Below are positions 33,343 through 43,101 of a stretch of 47,124 bases of DNA, piece by piece. The notes beneath the pieces are model-generated. The model saw only the letters and a list, made by a program, of their open reading frames with translations, was not told where the DNA came from and searched no databases. Position 1 is the stretch's first letter. Each line of letters begins with the position of its first letter. Position numbers and translations under genes: made by a program. The stretch is from positions 1-47,124 of the forward strand of contig QHPX01000137.1 of assembly GCA_003219195.1 (NCBI GenBank), given 5' to 3'. Source of the stretch: Verrucomicrobiota bacterium. GTDB lineage: Bacteria > Verrucomicrobiota > Verrucomicrobiia > Chthoniobacterales > UBA10450.

Positions 33343-34092
33343 TTAGTTCTCCGGCGGGGAGACCATTATCCGTGCGAGCACCGCGCGCTGCGCAGCGATC
33401 AAATCCGCGATTCCTTTGCGACCGAGCGCGAGCATTTCGTCCAGCTGTGATTGCGCAAAAGTTGCTTCTTCACCGGATCCTTGCACTTCCACGAAGTCGC
33501 CGTCCTCGGTTGCGACGAGATTGAAATCGACTGTGACGAGTTTGTCCTCTTCATAGTTAAGATCGACAACTGCATTTCCGTCGAGAATGCCCGCACTGAC
33601 TGCTGCCACTAATTTCTGAACCGGAGGCGCGTCGAGCTTTTTTTCCTTCGCAAATTTCCGACAGGCGATCGCGAGGGCCAAGCTCGCCCCGGTGATTGCT
33701 GCCGCGCGGGTCCCCCCGTCGGCTTGCAAGACGTCGCAATCCACCCAGATCGTGCGTGGCCCAAGCTTTTCAAGATCGACAACTGCACGCAGCGATCGCC
33801 CAATCAAACGTTGAATTTCCATGCTGCGGCCATCGATTCGACCCTTTGCAATGTCGCGCGGTTTTCGGGTCTGAGTCGAGTACGGAAGCATCGAGTATTC
33901 GGAGGTCAGCCAGCCGCCGGTTACGCCTTGCTCTTTCATCCAGCGGGGCACGTTTTCCTCAATGGTCACGCCGCAGATCACACGCGTGTTGCCCACGGTA
34001 ACAAGCACGGAGCCGTCGGCATATGGCGCAATGCCCAGATCGAACGCCACTGGGCGCAGTTGGTCGCCGGTTCGTCCGTCAATCCGATCCAT
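33343..34092 (-). CDS. rph: Ribonuclease PH
   Basis: 249 residues. Phosphorolytic 3' exoribonuclease that trims tRNA ends and degrades structured RNA. Typical blocks: YADGSVLVTVGNTRVICGVT near 25, VTGGWLTSEYSMLPYSTQTR near 55, GRIDGRSMEIQRLIGRSLRA and DCDVLQADGGTRAAAITGAS. The start at 34092 is MDRIDGRTGDQLRPVAF. Two dispersed motif copies 213 bases apart (33559, 33772) are read as Val-Val-Asp-Leu. It is the last core gene before the accessory region. Confidence 0.96.
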   Translation of the reverse strand: MDRIDGRTGDQLRPVAFDLGIAPYADGSVLVTVGNTRVICGVTIEENVPRWMKEQGVTGGWLTSEYSMLPYSTQTRKPRDIAKGRIDGRSMEIQRLIGRSLRAVVDLEKLGPRTIWVDCDVLQADGGTRAAAITGASLALAIACRKFAKEKKLDAPPVQKLVAAVSAGILDGNAVVDLNYEEDKLVTVDFNLVATEDGDFVEVQGSGEEATFAQSQLDEMLALGRKGIADLIAAQRAVLARIMVSPPEN

Positions 34093-34155
34093 CAGCGCAA
34101 GGTAGATCGCGGACGAGCCCTCGTCATCGCGGAGTTTTTTTGCGTGGCCGTATCC

Positions 34156-35805
34156 TCAATTTCCTGGCGCCGATGGCAAGATAGAATAGATGAACCATTT
34201 GGGATTGCGTTGGTATAGGCGACAGACCCGTTGAAAATGCGCCAGTAAGAGAGGATGCTTTTCCCGAAGTTTCGCGTGCTGTGCAGCGACGATTCCCAAC
34301 CAAACGGCCCCTTCGGCACGGAGCTTTTCAAATGCGATTATCGACTCGCGATCGTCCTCAGGGAGCGCCATCACGTTTACAGTTGCTGGGGGGGGCGGGG
34401 GGAAAAGCCAACCGCGCCGTTGGCTATAATAGAGAACGATCGGGTCGCCAAGGACGGTTGCCATCGTGACCACGAGGTCACGGGGCTGGCTTATCTTTCG
34501 CAGGGCCAATCCCAATTCATAGCCTGGCTCGTGATAAGGCGTATACATTAGCCTCAACTGTATCGCTCCCAACAGAGTAATAGTAATTAAAGAAGCTGTG
34601 ATTATCGCTACTTTTACGACCAATCTGCCGGAAGGCCGTGCGAGCTTGGCAATAAACGATGAAATCGTAATGATTGCATAGCTGGATAACGCCGCAACGG
34701 CAGGATCAGTGATGTGAAGATTCCATTGATTCACAACCAGTTCCTTCGCCCCTATGAGATAATAAGGAAGTATTCCAAGAAGCCAGTAATGGAAGAGCCA
34801 TGGAGCCTTAGCCGAGCTACCCGGTGTCGCTGGCCTAAACGGAGAATTCTGGCTACGCCCCTCTCGATCAAAACCAAGAAATGGGAAGATTATTCCCAAC
34901 GGGACTAGAACCGTAACAGGCTGAGGCGCGCCGAGCATTAATTTTTGACTCAGGAGCGGAAGGTAGTAACTTTTATCCCACCACTGCTTCAATCCCTTCC
35001 CCTTACTCCAGACCCAATTTCCCTCACCGGCCATATGATACGGAGGATATGAATGAGCGAGATGCAGGGCCCAAAGATAGTATGCCACGACCGGGAGAAG
35101 GGCCAGTACAGCAACAATGCTTATCACGGCTAGCTTCTTCCGATTCAGCCTGTGCCGGAACCGCAGGATCGTCAGCGTTGCATAGACCATTGCGAAGCCA
35201 ACAATGAGGCCCGGGAGTTTGCTTAATAAGCCCCACGCACCAGTGATGCCGGCTAGCAACAGGAAGTGCAATCGGTCTGTTTGCAAATAAGCTATCAACA
35301 TCCAAACGCTGGTTGTCATCAGTGCGACCATAGCTGGGTCGGGAAGAAACGAGCGGTCGATAAAAATGCTGAGCGGCAACAAAGCCATCACGGCAGCACT
35401 CAAAAGCGCGTGCTCTTCATCCCAAACCCGGCGAACGAGTTGATAAAGTGCAAAGATGCCCCACAATCCAAATGACGCAGCCACACTACGCCCGACCCAA
35501 TCATGCTCGCCGACGAGCAGATAGAGAAGGGCCGCGATATAACTCACCGTTTGGAATTCACGCCCTTGATAACCAGGCGCTGTCGGGTTAGTCCAGCTTA
35601 CCTCCGGATATAAAATATTCCAGTTCCTATGGTAGAAGTTGCTGGCCATCATAGCAGTGCTGACCTGCCGCCAATCAAATCCGTCAATGAAGGGCTGAGT
35701 AATATTGTTGAACCGCAAGACAGCTGCCAGCACCAAGATGCCTGCCAATAACAAGGCATTTCGTGGAATAAGGTAGGCGGTGCGGCATTTGAAATGAAAC
35801 TTCAT
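34156..35805 (-). CDS. GT-C membrane glycosyltransferase (family 39-like)
   Basis: 549 residues with about 11-13 transmembrane helices. The N-terminal part has FIDGFDWRQVSTAMMASNFY, with the Asp in the first periplasmic loop that serves as catalytic residue in PMT/ArnT-type enzymes, and later FLPDPAMVAL. It probably transfers a sugar from a polyprenyl-phosphate donor to a glycan or lipid in the periplasm; substrate unknown. The ATG is at 35805. It points away from the next genes, with a 236-base divergent gap. The sequence is visibly more AT-rich than the core genes and holds no AAGATCGACA copy. Confidence 0.85.
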   Translation of the reverse strand: MKFHFKCRTAYLIPRNALLLAGILVLAAVLRFNNITQPFIDGFDWRQVSTAMMASNFYHRNWNILYPEVSWTNPTAPGYQGREFQTVSYIAALLYLLVGEHDWVGRSVAASFGLWGIFALYQLVRRVWDEEHALLSAAVMALLPLSIFIDRSFLPDPAMVALMTTSVWMLIAYLQTDRLHFLLLAGITGAWGLLSKLPGLIVGFAMVYATLTILRFRHRLNRKKLAVISIVAVLALLPVVAYYLWALHLAHSYPPYHMAGEGNWVWSKGKGLKQWWDKSYYLPLLSQKLMLGAPQPVTVLVPLGIIFPFLGFDREGRSQNSPFRPATPGSSAKAPWLFHYWLLGILPYYLIGAKELVVNQWNLHITDPAVAALSSYAIITISSFIAKLARPSGRLVVKVAIITASLITITLLGAIQLRLMYTPYHEPGYELGLALRKISQPRDLVVTMATVLGDPIVLYYSQRRGWLFPPPPPATVNVMALPEDDRESIIAFEKLRAEGAVWLGIVAAQHAKLREKHPLLLAHFQRVCRLYQRNPKWFIYSILPSAPGN

Positions 35806-36068
35806 TCAGCTGGATGTCGATTTTATGTAAAAGGAAGTTTTGGGCAAGATCAATGGTCGACCAAGCGGCCGTCGAAATCCTGATACTGCATAGCGGCAAG
35901 CCTGGATCGCATACGGGTCCTCGTGATCGAGGTTTGCTATTTTCTAAGAATCCCAATGTGGCGTGCGCTAATTCGCGTAGCTTTTATTGCACGACCAAAG
36001 ATGGTCGCGCGCTCGGCTCCACGCAATGAGCTTGACTCTGAGTGACTACGCGGTTTGTTTGGACACCG

Positions 36069-36455
36069 ATGACGAGGTCCGCTAAAGCAGGTTCCGCTCA
36101 TGTGCAGAGTGACGCTGATCCTGGGATGCCGGCGAAACGACGGAGTGGGAAGCGTTCGATAAGACCCGCGCGAAAGAACAAGAAATCCGGTAACATGATC
36201 GGATCGCGAGCGGCAAAAAAGTCGGATGGAGGTTCTGGGATCAGGGAGACTGAAGAAGCACGCGCATTACTCGCGGATCAATTGAACAACCTTTACTGGT
36301 GGGTTTTCAACGCTTTCAAGATGAAAGGATTCATTCGGGCAAAAGCATTAGACGAGTTACAGCGCGCAGACGCGAACGGCAGTGGCACACACCCTGAGCA
36401 ACGCGATTTTGCTGAGGCTCACGCTTGGCCGGAAAGCAAACGTCCTAACAAGTGA
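36069..36455 (+). CDS. Small basic hypothetical protein coupled to a glycosyltransferase
   Basis: About 128 residues. The N-terminal half is very basic and disordered-looking (KRRSGKRSIRPARKNKKSG); the second half, EARALLADQLNNLYWWVFNA and onward, may form a helix. No family recognised. Its TGA overlaps the GTG start of the GT2 gene (GTGA), which supports a real, co-translated gene. An ATG at 36042 would add nine residues; I prefer 36069. Confidence 0.5.
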   Translation: MTRSAKAGSAHVQSDADPGMPAKRRSGKRSIRPARKNKKSGNMIGSRAAKKSDGGSGIRETEEARALLADQLNNLYWWVFNAFKMKGFIRAKALDELQRADANGSGTHPEQRDFAEAHAWPESKRPNK

Positions 36456-37942
36456 CCGATCCGCTTCGCAAACCGACGGAAGGGTACGCTCCGCCACACC
36501 CAAGCAGGGTGTCGGTGGTAATTCCCTGCTACAACCACGCTCAGTTTCTCGCGGAGGCCATTGAGAGTGTTCTGGCGCAGAGTTATTCGAACTTCGAAAT
36601 CATCGTCGTGGACGATGGCTCAATCGACCACACCGCCGAAGTTGTTAGGTGCTATTCGCTGGTGCGATATGTTTATCAGGAAAATGCCGGCCTTTCCAGT
36701 GCACGCAACACTGGGCTGCGTCAGAGCCGCGGTGAGTTCCTCGTTTTTCTCGATGCCGACGACCGCCTGCTGCCCCACGCTCTCGAGACCGGCATTAGCT
36801 GCATGCGCGAACATCCGGAGTGCGCCTTTGTTTCCGGCCACTGCCGCGTGATCGATTCAAGGGGGGCAATCCTTCCTTCGCCAAGACAACTTCGCATTGA
36901 GCGCGAGCATTATCTGGCGTTACTCCGGGGAGGTACTTACATTTGGTGCCCTGCTACGGTGCTATACCGCCGGCAGATCTTTGATTTTGTGGGCGGGTTC
37001 GATCCCACGTTGAAGCGCGTTGAGGATCACCCGCTGTATCTGCGCATCACGAGGGATTTTTCGGTGTATTCACATAACCGCATAATCGCAGAATATCGGC
37101 GGCACCTTTCCAGTAGACTGTCTCGCGATGTTACAGCAATGCAGCGTGCTGCACTCGCCGCGCATAGCGCACAGTGGGATTTTGTTAAGGCGAATAGTCG
37201 TTACAGGGAGGCGTACGATGCCGGAACGCGGTTTTGGCAAAATGATTATCCCTTTCACGAAATGGTTGGTAGAATTCGGGATATCGTCCGCGAGCGGCTC
37301 CCGCCCGATGCGATAGTCGCGGTTGCAACGGGCGGCCACAGTGAACTACTTCGCTTGGATGGCCGGCGAGGCTGGCATTTTCCACAGGAGGAGCAAAGCA
37401 GCAAAGGCGAATTATTCGCGCAAGGAGCAGAAGGTTCGGTGGCCACGCCGGCTTGGATTGACGCCGGAATGACGTACGAATTCAGCCTGTATGGGGGTAC
37501 GGACCGTTCAAACCTGTTGGCCCGGCTCTTGGTCCGAGGTGTTGCAAATCCGGTCCTGATAGCAAGCGCTGAATCGGTGCCGCAAGAACCTGCGCGCGAG
37601 GACGGGGTTTTGTTAACGGCAATTCCGAATCCGGTCCCGGCCGCTGAGGAGCCGGGGGCGACCAATATCACTTGGAGTACCGGGAACGGCTCCGAAGGGC
37701 AGGTGTATCTATCAGGCGCCGGTGTGTACGCAGGCGACAATCCGGCCGATAGTGATGAAGCTTGGGATCGCTTGGAGTCAGCAAGAAGAAAAGGCGTCCA
37801 ATATCTCATAATCCCGGCGAAATCTTTTTGGTGGCTCGATGATTATCAAAAATTTCGCAAGCGTGTAGAGGCCCAGTACGAGACCATCGTGCGCGAGGAA
37901 AATACCTGTATCATTTTTAATTTGGGCGAATCATCAAAATGA
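36452..37942 (+). CDS. GT2 family glycosyltransferase with an unusual C-terminal module
   Basis: 496 residues. The GT2 domain occupies about 18-240 with VSVVIPCYNHAQFL, the IVVDDGS donor-site motif and DADD at 101-104 (FLDADDR). It should transfer a sugar from a nucleotide donor during surface polysaccharide synthesis. After a linker, residues ~310-490 form a separate module: AWIDAGMTYEFSLYGG, AIPNPVPAAEEPG, ITWSTGNGSEGQVYLS and RKGVQYLIIPAKSFWWLDDY, ending in an EENTCIIFNL strand. The same module recurs in the next two genes. The start is GTG at 36452. Its end overlaps the next gene by 4 bases. Confidence 0.88.
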   Translation: MTDPLRKPTEGYAPPHPSRVSVVIPCYNHAQFLAEAIESVLAQSYSNFEIIVVDDGSIDHTAEVVRCYSLVRYVYQENAGLSSARNTGLRQSRGEFLVFLDADDRLLPHALETGISCMREHPECAFVSGHCRVIDSRGAILPSPRQLRIEREHYLALLRGGTYIWCPATVLYRRQIFDFVGGFDPTLKRVEDHPLYLRITRDFSVYSHNRIIAEYRRHLSSRLSRDVTAMQRAALAAHSAQWDFVKANSRYREAYDAGTRFWQNDYPFHEMVGRIRDIVRERLPPDAIVAVATGGHSELLRLDGRRGWHFPQEEQSSKGELFAQGAEGSVATPAWIDAGMTYEFSLYGGTDRSNLLARLLVRGVANPVLIASAESVPQEPAREDGVLLTAIPNPVPAAEEPGATNITWSTGNGSEGQVYLSGAGVYAGDNPADSDEAWDRLESARRKGVQYLIIPAKSFWWLDDYQKFRKRVEAQYETIVREENTCIIFNLGESSK

Positions 37943-39425
37943 ATTCGGCAAATACCAGCAAACATAGTGCGGCAATCTCGGTTGACGGGTCACTCAAGGG
38001 TGTGTCTATGCCGGAGTCCGGTCTCGTTTCAGCAATTATACCTTGTTACAACCAGGCACACTTTCTTCACGAGGCAATCGAGAGCGTTCTAGCCCAGAGT
38101 TATCCGAATTTTGAGATCATCTTGGTAAACGACGGCTCAACTGACAGCACCGCCGATGTGGTCAGGCGCTATTCCCCGGTGCGATATGTTTATCAGGAGA
38201 ACGCCGGTCTTTCCAGCGCTCGTAACACAGGGTTGAAGAAAAGCCGCGGCGAATACGTGGTTTTCCTCGATGCCGACGACCGGCTGCTGCCCGAAGCTCT
38301 GCAAGTTGGGGTTGACTGCCTGCGTGAGCATCCCGATTGCGGTTTTGCCTCAGGCCATTGTAGATTCATTCTCCCGGATGGCGTGTCTCTACCCAAGCCG
38401 GAGCAGCGTTGCGTTGCGAGCGATCATTATCTGGAATTGCTTCGTGGAAATTACATTTGGTGTCCCGGCTCGGTGATTTACCGGCGAAGTATGTTCGAGG
38501 TTGTCAGGGGTTTCGACACTTCGTTAGGCGCTGCTGAGGATTATGATTTATATCTCCGCGTCACGAGAGATCATCCAATCTTCTGCCACAACCAAGTGGT
38601 TGCAGGCTACCGGCTCCACAGTTCAAGCATGTCCACCGATCACTCATTGATGCTTCGGAATACACTCAAGGCCCTCGGCGCACAGTGGAATTTTGTAAAA
38701 GGAAGCGATCGTCATATCGAGGCATTCGAAAGTGGGAAAAAGCACTGGCAAAGCTATTACGGGTATCTACAAATGGCAGATCGGATCGTGGCGGTTGTAC
38801 GTGATAATCTACCGCCGAATGCCATTGTCGCAGTCGACGTCCATGGCACTTTCCACAAGCTGACGCGGATGAACGTGGGCGACTCTTTCAGCAGGGCACG
38901 CAAGGCTCAGCCGACGTGCCTTGGATCGAGGCGGGAATGAGATACGAATTCAGGCTTTTTGGCGGGCCGAAATACTCGAACAAGCTCGCCGCCATTTCGG
39001 TGACCGGCGTCGTGGATGCAGATCCTGGGAGTAATGTCGATCCAATTCCATCAGGACAAGCCTACCTGATGGCTGTCCCAAATCCGGTCCCCGCCCCGAA
39101 CAGATTCGGCCGAACCACGATCGCTTGGAACACCGGCAACGACTCCGAAGGCCGGATTTACGTTTCCGAGGGCGGTGAATATGACAGCCGTCGGCCGGCA
39201 AACAGCGACGAGGCTATCAGCCACCTGGAAGCCATTCGAGCGCGAGGCGCGCAATACCTGTTGTTGCCAGCTACAGCATTCTGGTGGCTCGATGACTATA
39301 AAGAATTTCGTGATCATCTGGAAGCGCGGTATCCAGTGATCGTGCGGGATGAGGGCACATGCATCGTTTTCGATTTAAGCGAACCATCCGCCGCATCGTT
39401 CACTCATCGTAAAAGCTCTTTCTGA
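37939..39425 (+). CDS. GT2 glycosyltransferase paralog with the same C-terminal module, frameshifted
   Basis: A close paralog of the preceding gene: VSAIIPCYNQAHFL, ILVNDGS, RNTGLKKSRGEYVVFLDADD and FVKGSDRHIEAFESGKKHWQ. The first frame ends at 38940 after a break near 38880-38884; restoring one missing base continues it as LFQQGTQGSADVPWIEAGMR, FRLFGGPKYSNKL and AVPNPVPAPNRFG to DEGTCIVFDLSEPS at 39425, for a total of about 495 residues, nearly equal to its neighbour. The intact GT2 domain alone could still be made. The break is either a real mutation or a sequencing error. It overlaps the upstream gene (ATGA). Confidence 0.82.
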
Positions 39426-39648
39426 GAATCCTACGATGGAGCACTGTGCCCAGCTAGCAACAGGATACCTAGGTGCGGCCTGCGTGGAGTCACTGGCGGA
39501 ATTTGGCCTGCCCTCAGGCGCGGAATGGATCATGTCAGCTGCTCTCGTCTCGATCTCTGCGAGAAGGTTATTGAGCTCTCGAAGAGCAAGTTCCCCGCGA
39601 TTAATTACTATTGTGTCGATTTACTCGGTTTTGATATGATAGATTAGT
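39426..39648. other. Spacer before the P-loop gene
   Basis: 223 bases with no coding signature that I can support and no dispersed motif. It is AT-rich at its right end (TTGATATGATAGATTAGT before the ATG), which may hold a promoter, but no clear -35/-10 pair is visible. Confidence 0.35.
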
Positions 39649-40754
39649 ATGCCACTCATATACGTCACAGGTGTCTCAGGCTCTGGTAAATCAGCGGTTC
39701 GCACCGAACTCATGAAGCGGGGTTACAAAGCATTTGGCACCGATGAGGATGGAATCGCCACCTTTTATAATAATGAAACCGGAAAAATGATTGATAACCC
39801 CACAAACGCGCAGGGCCGCAGCCCCGAGTGGTATGCGCATCACACATGGAAAATGTGTCGACAGCGTGTCGAACGTCTGGCGTTACAGGGCAAGGACAAT
39901 CCAGTGTTCCTCTGCGGAGGTGCAGCGAACGATGAAGAAGTCTGGGATCTGTTTTCGCAAATCGTTGCCTTAATTATTGACGAAGCGACGCTTAAAAAAA
40001 GAATTACGACACGCACGACTAACGACATGGGAAAGCTACCCCATGAATACGCATCGATACTTGAGTGGCAAAAGAGAGCAGAAGCATATTATCAAAGGAT
40101 AAACGCAGTGCTGGTCGATGCCACCCAAGGGATTGAAGCGGTCGTGGATGAGATTGTTGAAAAGGTATCGAAGCTCGCCAGACGAGTTAACGAGCTAGCG
40201 GCAGCTGTGCTGCCGCCGAAGGCTACTGCGATCGTGATCAGCCCAGCGTACGCAGACCTCCCGCGATTTGATGCGCAGCGAGTGTGGGCTTTTCCTGAGC
40301 CTATCCGCAGAGATAGGCGACAGCTTTTTGCGTCCGGCGCGGCTGGATCGAAGGAAGCGGCATGGATCGGCGCTGAAGGTGTCTATAAGTTCTGCCTGTA
40401 CGGAGGTCCCGCACAAGACACACTTCTGGCATCGGTTTCCCAATCGGAAGCGGGCCGGGTAAGATCGCTATTAGCTGGAGCACTGGCGATGGTTCGTTCG
40501 GCAGGGTATATGTTTCTGTCGAGGATCAGCGAGTGCACTATCCTGCCAACGGCGCAGCTGCAATCGAAGAGATGGAGCAGTTGCATTCGAAAGGCGCTGA
40601 GTTTCTGCTAGCGCCGCACAACGCATTTGGACTCTTCGAGCGGTATCCGGAGCTAAAAGGGCATCTCGATAAACGTTACCGGCTCCTGGCATCCGAAGAA
40701 AACACCTGCTTAATCTATGATCTGCGGGAGGCGCCAGACATGGTGAAAGGCTAA
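39649..40754 (+). CDS. P-loop NTPase/kinase-like protein fused to the same C-terminal module, frameshifted
   Basis: Residues 1-170 form a small-molecule-kinase-like P-loop domain: MPLIYVTGVSGSGKSAV (Walker A GVSGSGKS), then a CGGAANDEEVWDLF segment and a TTRTTNDMGK lid-like part. From about residue 190 it carries the module shared with the two GT2 genes: AAWIGAEGVYKFCLYGG, then ISWSTGDGSFGRVYVS, EMEQLHSKGAEFLLAPHNAF and SEENTCLIYDL. The frame breaks near 40452-40459 (GGGCCGGG), where one lost base would explain it; restored length about 368 residues. The substrate is unknown; it may be a sugar or nucleotide kinase, but that is a guess. Confidence 0.75.
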
Positions 40755-40854
40755 CGGTTGGTTTGCTGTCAGCATTCGGGATAAATTCAAAACGGTCGAC
40801 CGTAACAGCGGCTAAAGCCCCCAGAGATTACGAGTTTCATTGCGAATAATCCTC

Positions 40855-40953
40855 AAGATCGACAACGGCATTAGGGAGAACGGAGGAAACAGCAATGCTC
40901 CGCTGATTAGCGTTATCAGTCCGACCTTTAACCGCTTATTGGCGCCTCGTTAA
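40855..40953 (+). pseudogene. Fragment of a GT2 glycosyltransferase N terminus
   Basis: A short reading frame gives NAPLISVISPTFNRLLAPR and then stops; ISVISPTFNR is the opening strand of GT2 enzymes (compare ISVVIPTFNR in the gene at 46490). It starts within the only dispersed motif copy of the right-hand region. Probably the remnant of a deleted gene. Confidence 0.5.
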
Positions 40954-41463
40954 GAGTACCGTGTTTGTATTTGGATCACGCGGTTCATAAAGTACCGGCT
41001 CTTTTGACGCGGCTGCTCCTGCCAATCAAAACAACGGTGATTCGAGCCCACGATGCGTGCGGCCGGTTTCAAATCTGCGCCTATCGCACGGAATATTGCC
41101 CCGTGGCTCGCATCATGGCCGGTACGTCAGCAAGGGCTACTTGCCGATTTATGAGATTAGCAGTAAGGAAGTCGTTAATGTCCCTCAATTGATGCTTAAT
41201 GTTTTCTTCACAGCTCTTGTTGGCGCTCTTGCCCCAACATGTCCAAATGTGCGGCGCCCTGAACGGGCAGGAGTCTCGCAGTGGCCCTGCTGGCTTGCGC
41301 TGGATTCTCTGCTTTGCAAAAGCAGATGAAAGAAAAGGCCGATTCAAGTTCTACAAAAGCGCTAGTTTTCCGTCTGCGTGCACAATAAAGCGCCGATTTT
41401 CGTCGCGATGCGCATTAGCAACGAAGACGTGAATGCTCCAAATCGTCTGTCCGACACAAGAGC
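40954..41463. other. Long non-coding or decayed stretch
   Basis: About 510 bases. A frame at 41057-41329 contains SSKEVVNVPQLMLNVFFTAL with a hydrophobic C-terminal look, perhaps the tail of a lost small membrane protein. Nothing else is supported. Confidence 0.35.
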
Positions 41464-43101
41464 ATGAATGCTGTCACTCGGAACATACTCCTGTTGCTCG
41501 CCATTTTCGGAGGATTCTGGATGCGATGGGACGGACTCGACTGGGGCCGGAAATCCGGCGTACAATTTCACCGCGACGAGGGGCGCTTCGTTAAGCAGGC
41601 CTATGCGCTTGACCACGACGGCGCACTCTTGAAGTCCTACGTCTTCGGCTTCGGCGAGGCCATCCACATCGTCCACGCCATCGCACCATCACGCGATTAC
41701 GCCCGCATCGGCCGTGGCCTCAGCCTTGCATCGGGAATGCTCCTCCTCGTTGTCGTCTTCGCCCTCGCTCGCGTATTGAAACTCGGACCGAACGCCGCCG
41801 CAGTAGCTTGTGCGCTCACGAGCCTCAACACGATGTGCGTCATCCATTCGCACTATGGCACCGCCGACATGGCCTACGTGCTGCTGCTTTATCTTTTCGC
41901 CCTCGTCGTTCTTCGCGGCTGGATTTTCATCGCCGCCATCGTCGCCGGCCTCGCGATGGCCACAAAATTCGGAATAATCTTGGTTCCATCATTGATCTGG
42001 CTCGCTTGTCGTCGCGTCTTCGGGCGGAATCCACACCGCTTGAAAGCGGGACTACAAGCCGTTCTTCTGCTGCTCATCGCCACATCTGTCTTCCTCGCCG
42101 CGCAAGGCTTCACCTTCGATGGCAAATCCATCCGCATGATTTTGCTCAGCGCGGAGCAGGACGAGATCGGAGGATTCGAACACCAGAAATGGCAGAACAT
42201 CATTACCTATCTTGGCGTCTCGATTCGCTCCCTCGGCATTCCCGTTTTCGTTTTCGCGGCGATTGGATGTGCGCGTGTATTCCAGGCTTGGCGGGGCTCG
42301 CGCTCCACGCGAGACATCGACGCGCGGAGTGCGACGGCCACCCTGCTGATCGCATTTCTTCCCTTCGCACTTCACGCCGTCGGCCTGCTCGCAATCAACA
42401 CTGTGTTTCCGCGCCACTTCCTGCCGCTGGTCCCGCTGCTGCTCATCGCCGCTGCGTACGGCATCGAAAAACTTCCACGTCTGCGCGCACCCGCCGTCAC
42501 TCTTTGCCTCGGATGGTCCGCGCTGCTTGCGTGGAGCGATGGCCGCGTCTTCGTCGAAGACCCGCGGGAGAAGGCCTATGCATGGCTTCGGACTAGAACG
42601 GATATATCGCCAGCATATGTTTGGTCCGATTCTCGATTCACAATATGGCGTCTTAGCTCCAAACAGCAGGACGTCCGAGACATGTGGCAACTGAGATTTG
42701 TAGTTCTTTCCGAAGCGTGGACATGCCGATTTGAACGCAGCGAATGGAACCCCTTGCGAGCGCCAAACGAACGTCAGCTCTATCACGTTTCCCCCGACGC
42801 ATACTTTGTCTACTGCGGGTTCAAACATCTCGTTGTCTCAGACGCATTGCCTGAACGACCCGCGTATGAAACCTTGGCACGCGAACTACACCGCCTCGGA
42901 ACGAGAGCCGAATACCTTCTTGGGCCTTACAACTCCTGCAAATATCGCAGAGAGGTTTTTCGCGCTGAACCCTTGAAAATTCTGCCCGAACAAATTCTTT
43001 ACGACGCGGCTTGGGGCAGCTTCGAAAAGCTGGCTGGCAAATGCGTCGTATACGATAGCGTGCAAACACAAATTCCAACCACTAGAAAAAGTGGATCATG
43101 A
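41464..43101 (+). CDS. GT-C type membrane protein, probable glycosyltransferase
   Basis: 545 residues. About ten transmembrane helices lie in the first 370 residues, followed by a soluble C-terminal domain of about 160 residues. The first loop has GVQFHRDEGRFVKQAYAL with an acidic pair (DE) after the first helix, as in GT39/GT83-like enzymes; later HSHYGTADMAYVLLLYLFAL and INTVFPRHFLPLVPLLLIAA recall the same superfamily. It probably moves a sugar from a lipid carrier on the periplasmic side; donor and acceptor unknown. The start is ATG at 41464. GC content is higher than in the genes around it, suggesting a different origin within the region. Confidence 0.78.
   Translation: MNAVTRNILLLLAIFGGFWMRWDGLDWGRKSGVQFHRDEGRFVKQAYALDHDGALLKSYVFGFGEAIHIVHAIAPSRDYARIGRGLSLASGMLLLVVVFALARVLKLGPNAAAVACALTSLNTMCVIHSHYGTADMAYVLLLYLFALVVLRGWIFIAAIVAGLAMATKFGIILVPSLIWLACRRVFGRNPHRLKAGLQAVLLLLIATSVFLAAQGFTFDGKSIRMILLSAEQDEIGGFEHQKWQNIITYLGVSIRSLGIPVFVFAAIGCARVFQAWRGSRSTRDIDARSATATLLIAFLPFALHAVGLLAINTVFPRHFLPLVPLLLIAAAYGIEKLPRLRAPAVTLCLGWSALLAWSDGRVFVEDPREKAYAWLRTRTDISPAYVWSDSRFTIWRLSSKQQDVRDMWQLRFVVLSEAWTCRFERSEWNPLRAPNERQLYHVSPDAYFVYCGFKHLVVSDALPERPAYETLARELHRLGTRAEYLLGPYNSCKYRREVFRAEPLKILPEQILYDAAWGSFEKLAGKCVVYDSVQTQIPTTRKSGS

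Larger units (their letters stand above)
441..40864. repeat. Dispersed 10-mer AAGATCGACA, 32 copies
   Basis: Counted by eye on both strands. Plus orientation starts: 441, 1474, 5135, 7718, 11276, 12812, 15229, 18554, 24489, 24504, 25466, 25680, 26228, 26801, 27443, 32491, 33559, 33772, 40855. Minus orientation (TGTCGATCTT) starts: 1308, 1662, 3089, 3181, 7249, 11806, 14404, 25043, 30294, 30659, 30826, 31303, 33297. In 31 of 32 copies the next base is A or T. Copies lie in genes in several reading frames (KID, VDL, SIL, QDR) and in intergenic DNA. The random expectation for both strands of this window is about 0.1. Confidence 0.92.

Noticed and set aside
441-33781. Explaining the 10-mer as plain codon preference for Lys-Ile-Asp
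   Set aside because: Copies also occur in other frames, in the antisense orientation and in intergenic DNA, so codon preference alone cannot account for them.
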